Shown here: piece by piece, positions 14,422 through 14,995 of the stretch
How positions within the stretch are numbered: position 1 is the first letter of the stretch
Layout of the letters: each line of letters starts with the position of its first letter
Origin: Bacteroidaceae bacterium
Lineage (GTDB): Bacteria; Bacteroidota; Bacteroidia; Bacteroidales; Bacteroidaceae
Assembly: GCA_900771425.1 (NCBI GenBank)
Contig: CAAGNV010000030.1
Span: forward strand, 1-14,995
DNA length: 14,995 nt
Direction of reading: 5' to 3'
The notes under the pieces: generated by a model
The model's input: the letters and a program-made list of their open reading frames with translations, nothing else
Database searches by the model: none
Told to the model about the DNA's origin: nothing
Translations under genes and position numbers: made by a program

Positions 14422-14995
14422 TTAAAAATCATCAAATAAAGTGAGTTCTTTGACATTTTGGTTTTGAATGATTGAGTCCTTTGGCTTAGTGATGAGGTCT
14501 CTTAAATCCACTCTTTCGAGTGCTGAGATTCTTATCAACATAGCCACTTCTGTGATTGAATACGGACTTTTATAGTCGGCTTTGATTTTGGCGATTATCA
14601 AATATGCAATGATGGCAACCCACAAGTGTGTGCGTACTGCATTCTCTGAATATCCCCACAATGTTTTTACTACGATGTTCTGTTTTATCCACTTGAAGAA
14701 CACCTCAATATCCCACCTGTGGCGGTAGAGGTTGGCAACCTCAAGAGCACTGATCTCAAGGTTGTTAGTGATAAACTCCACATCATTTCCTGTTTCCGAG
14801 TCATGGTAAGTAACCATTCGGATAGGTTCCGGGTAGAGTTTCTTCGACTTGTGGGTAGTCAGTTTTATGGTAAAATCACCGCAGATTCCTGTGCTTGGAT
14901 CAAAGTCATGGCGATGGTCTATGACCTCGTACCTCATATTGTCTTTGGGACGACTTATCCAATATGCATTAGCTTTATGAAAGCGATACAATGCA
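14422..14995 (-). CDS. IS4-family transposase, C-terminal part (5' end beyond window)
   Basis: The frame is open from the window edge to TAA at 14422-14424, with at least 191 residues visible. LYRHRWDIEVFFKWIK fits the IS4 signature Y-X2-R-X3-E-X6-K exactly, so the catalytic Glu and the YREK motif are present. The upstream stretch (YRFHKANAYWISRPKDNM) corresponds to the strand that follows the second catalytic Asp, which must lie just outside the window with the first Asp and the N-terminal domain. The C-terminus ends LTLFDDF. The visible part is intact, with no frameshift, so the element may be a complete insertion sequence cut only by the window boundary. Confidence 0.93.
   Translation of the reverse strand, partial: ALYRFHKANAYWISRPKDNMRYEVIDHRHDFDPSTGICGDFTIKLTTHKSKKLYPEPIRMVTYHDSETGNDVEFITNNLEISALEVANLYRHRWDIEVFFKWIKQNIVVKTLWGYSENAVRTHLWVAIIAYLIIAKIKADYKSPYSITEVAMLIRISALERVDLRDLITKPKDSIIQNQNVKELTLFDDF
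14422..14995. mobile_element. IS4-family insertion sequence, one end only
   Basis: This is inferred from the transposase. The end nearest the secreted-protein gene should lie in or just left of 14395-14421. The opposite end, inverted repeat and target duplication are not visible. Confidence 0.7.

Overview
The window looks like chromosomal DNA from a member of the Bacteroidales, most likely Prevotella or a close relative. Several genes are preceded by the Bacteroidetes -7 element TAnnTTTG. Almost no gene has a Shine-Dalgarno sequence. The gene families (DUF5715 protein, TonB-receptor-like barrel, secreted mosaic protein with a YNLNGQ...NGKK tail, MKK-type small protein) are typical of that order. 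The genus is inferred by eye and was not tested by a search.

Left edge (1-830): a leftward, window-truncated zinc-ribbon/helix-turn-helix gene of the kind carried by Bacteroidales mobile elements, then an AT-rich spacer and the dnaK terminator hairpin. 830-2746: dnaK on the minus strand, with a sigma-54-like element and TGTCA repeats upstream. 2934-3692: a divergent gene for a small membrane-anchored protein with a von Willebrand A-like fold. 3693-4238: a non-coding stretch holding an unusual 21/22-bp periodic repeat array and a very long hairpin.

4239-5054 (minus): a lipoprotein made of about ten MORN repeats. Its promoter is back to back with that of a rightward cluster: a DUF5715 M15-peptidase-like protein, truA (tRNA pseudouridine synthase, TTG start) and a TonB-receptor-like outer-membrane barrel, ending at 9130. 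A perfect 15-bp hairpin (9153-9188) separates this cluster from a convergent minus-strand gene for a carboxyltransferase of the oxaloacetate decarboxylase alpha/PycB family. Its C-terminal biotinyl-like domain has Gly where the biotinylated Lys should be.

Right part (11134-14263, minus): a likely two-gene unit. A 932-residue secreted mosaic protein is followed 21 nt later by a 54-residue protein that has the only canonical AGGAGG Shine-Dalgarno seen upstream of a gene here. A strong hairpin ends the unit. The window closes in the 3' part of an IS4-family transposase (14422-14995).

Most of the window is housekeeping and envelope genes with mobile DNA at both ends. I found no defence system, CRISPR array, tRNA or rRNA. 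The best candidates for something undescribed are the small protein gene with its Shine-Dalgarno, the periodic palindrome array, the possible sigma-54 control of dnaK, and the lysine-less biotinyl domain.
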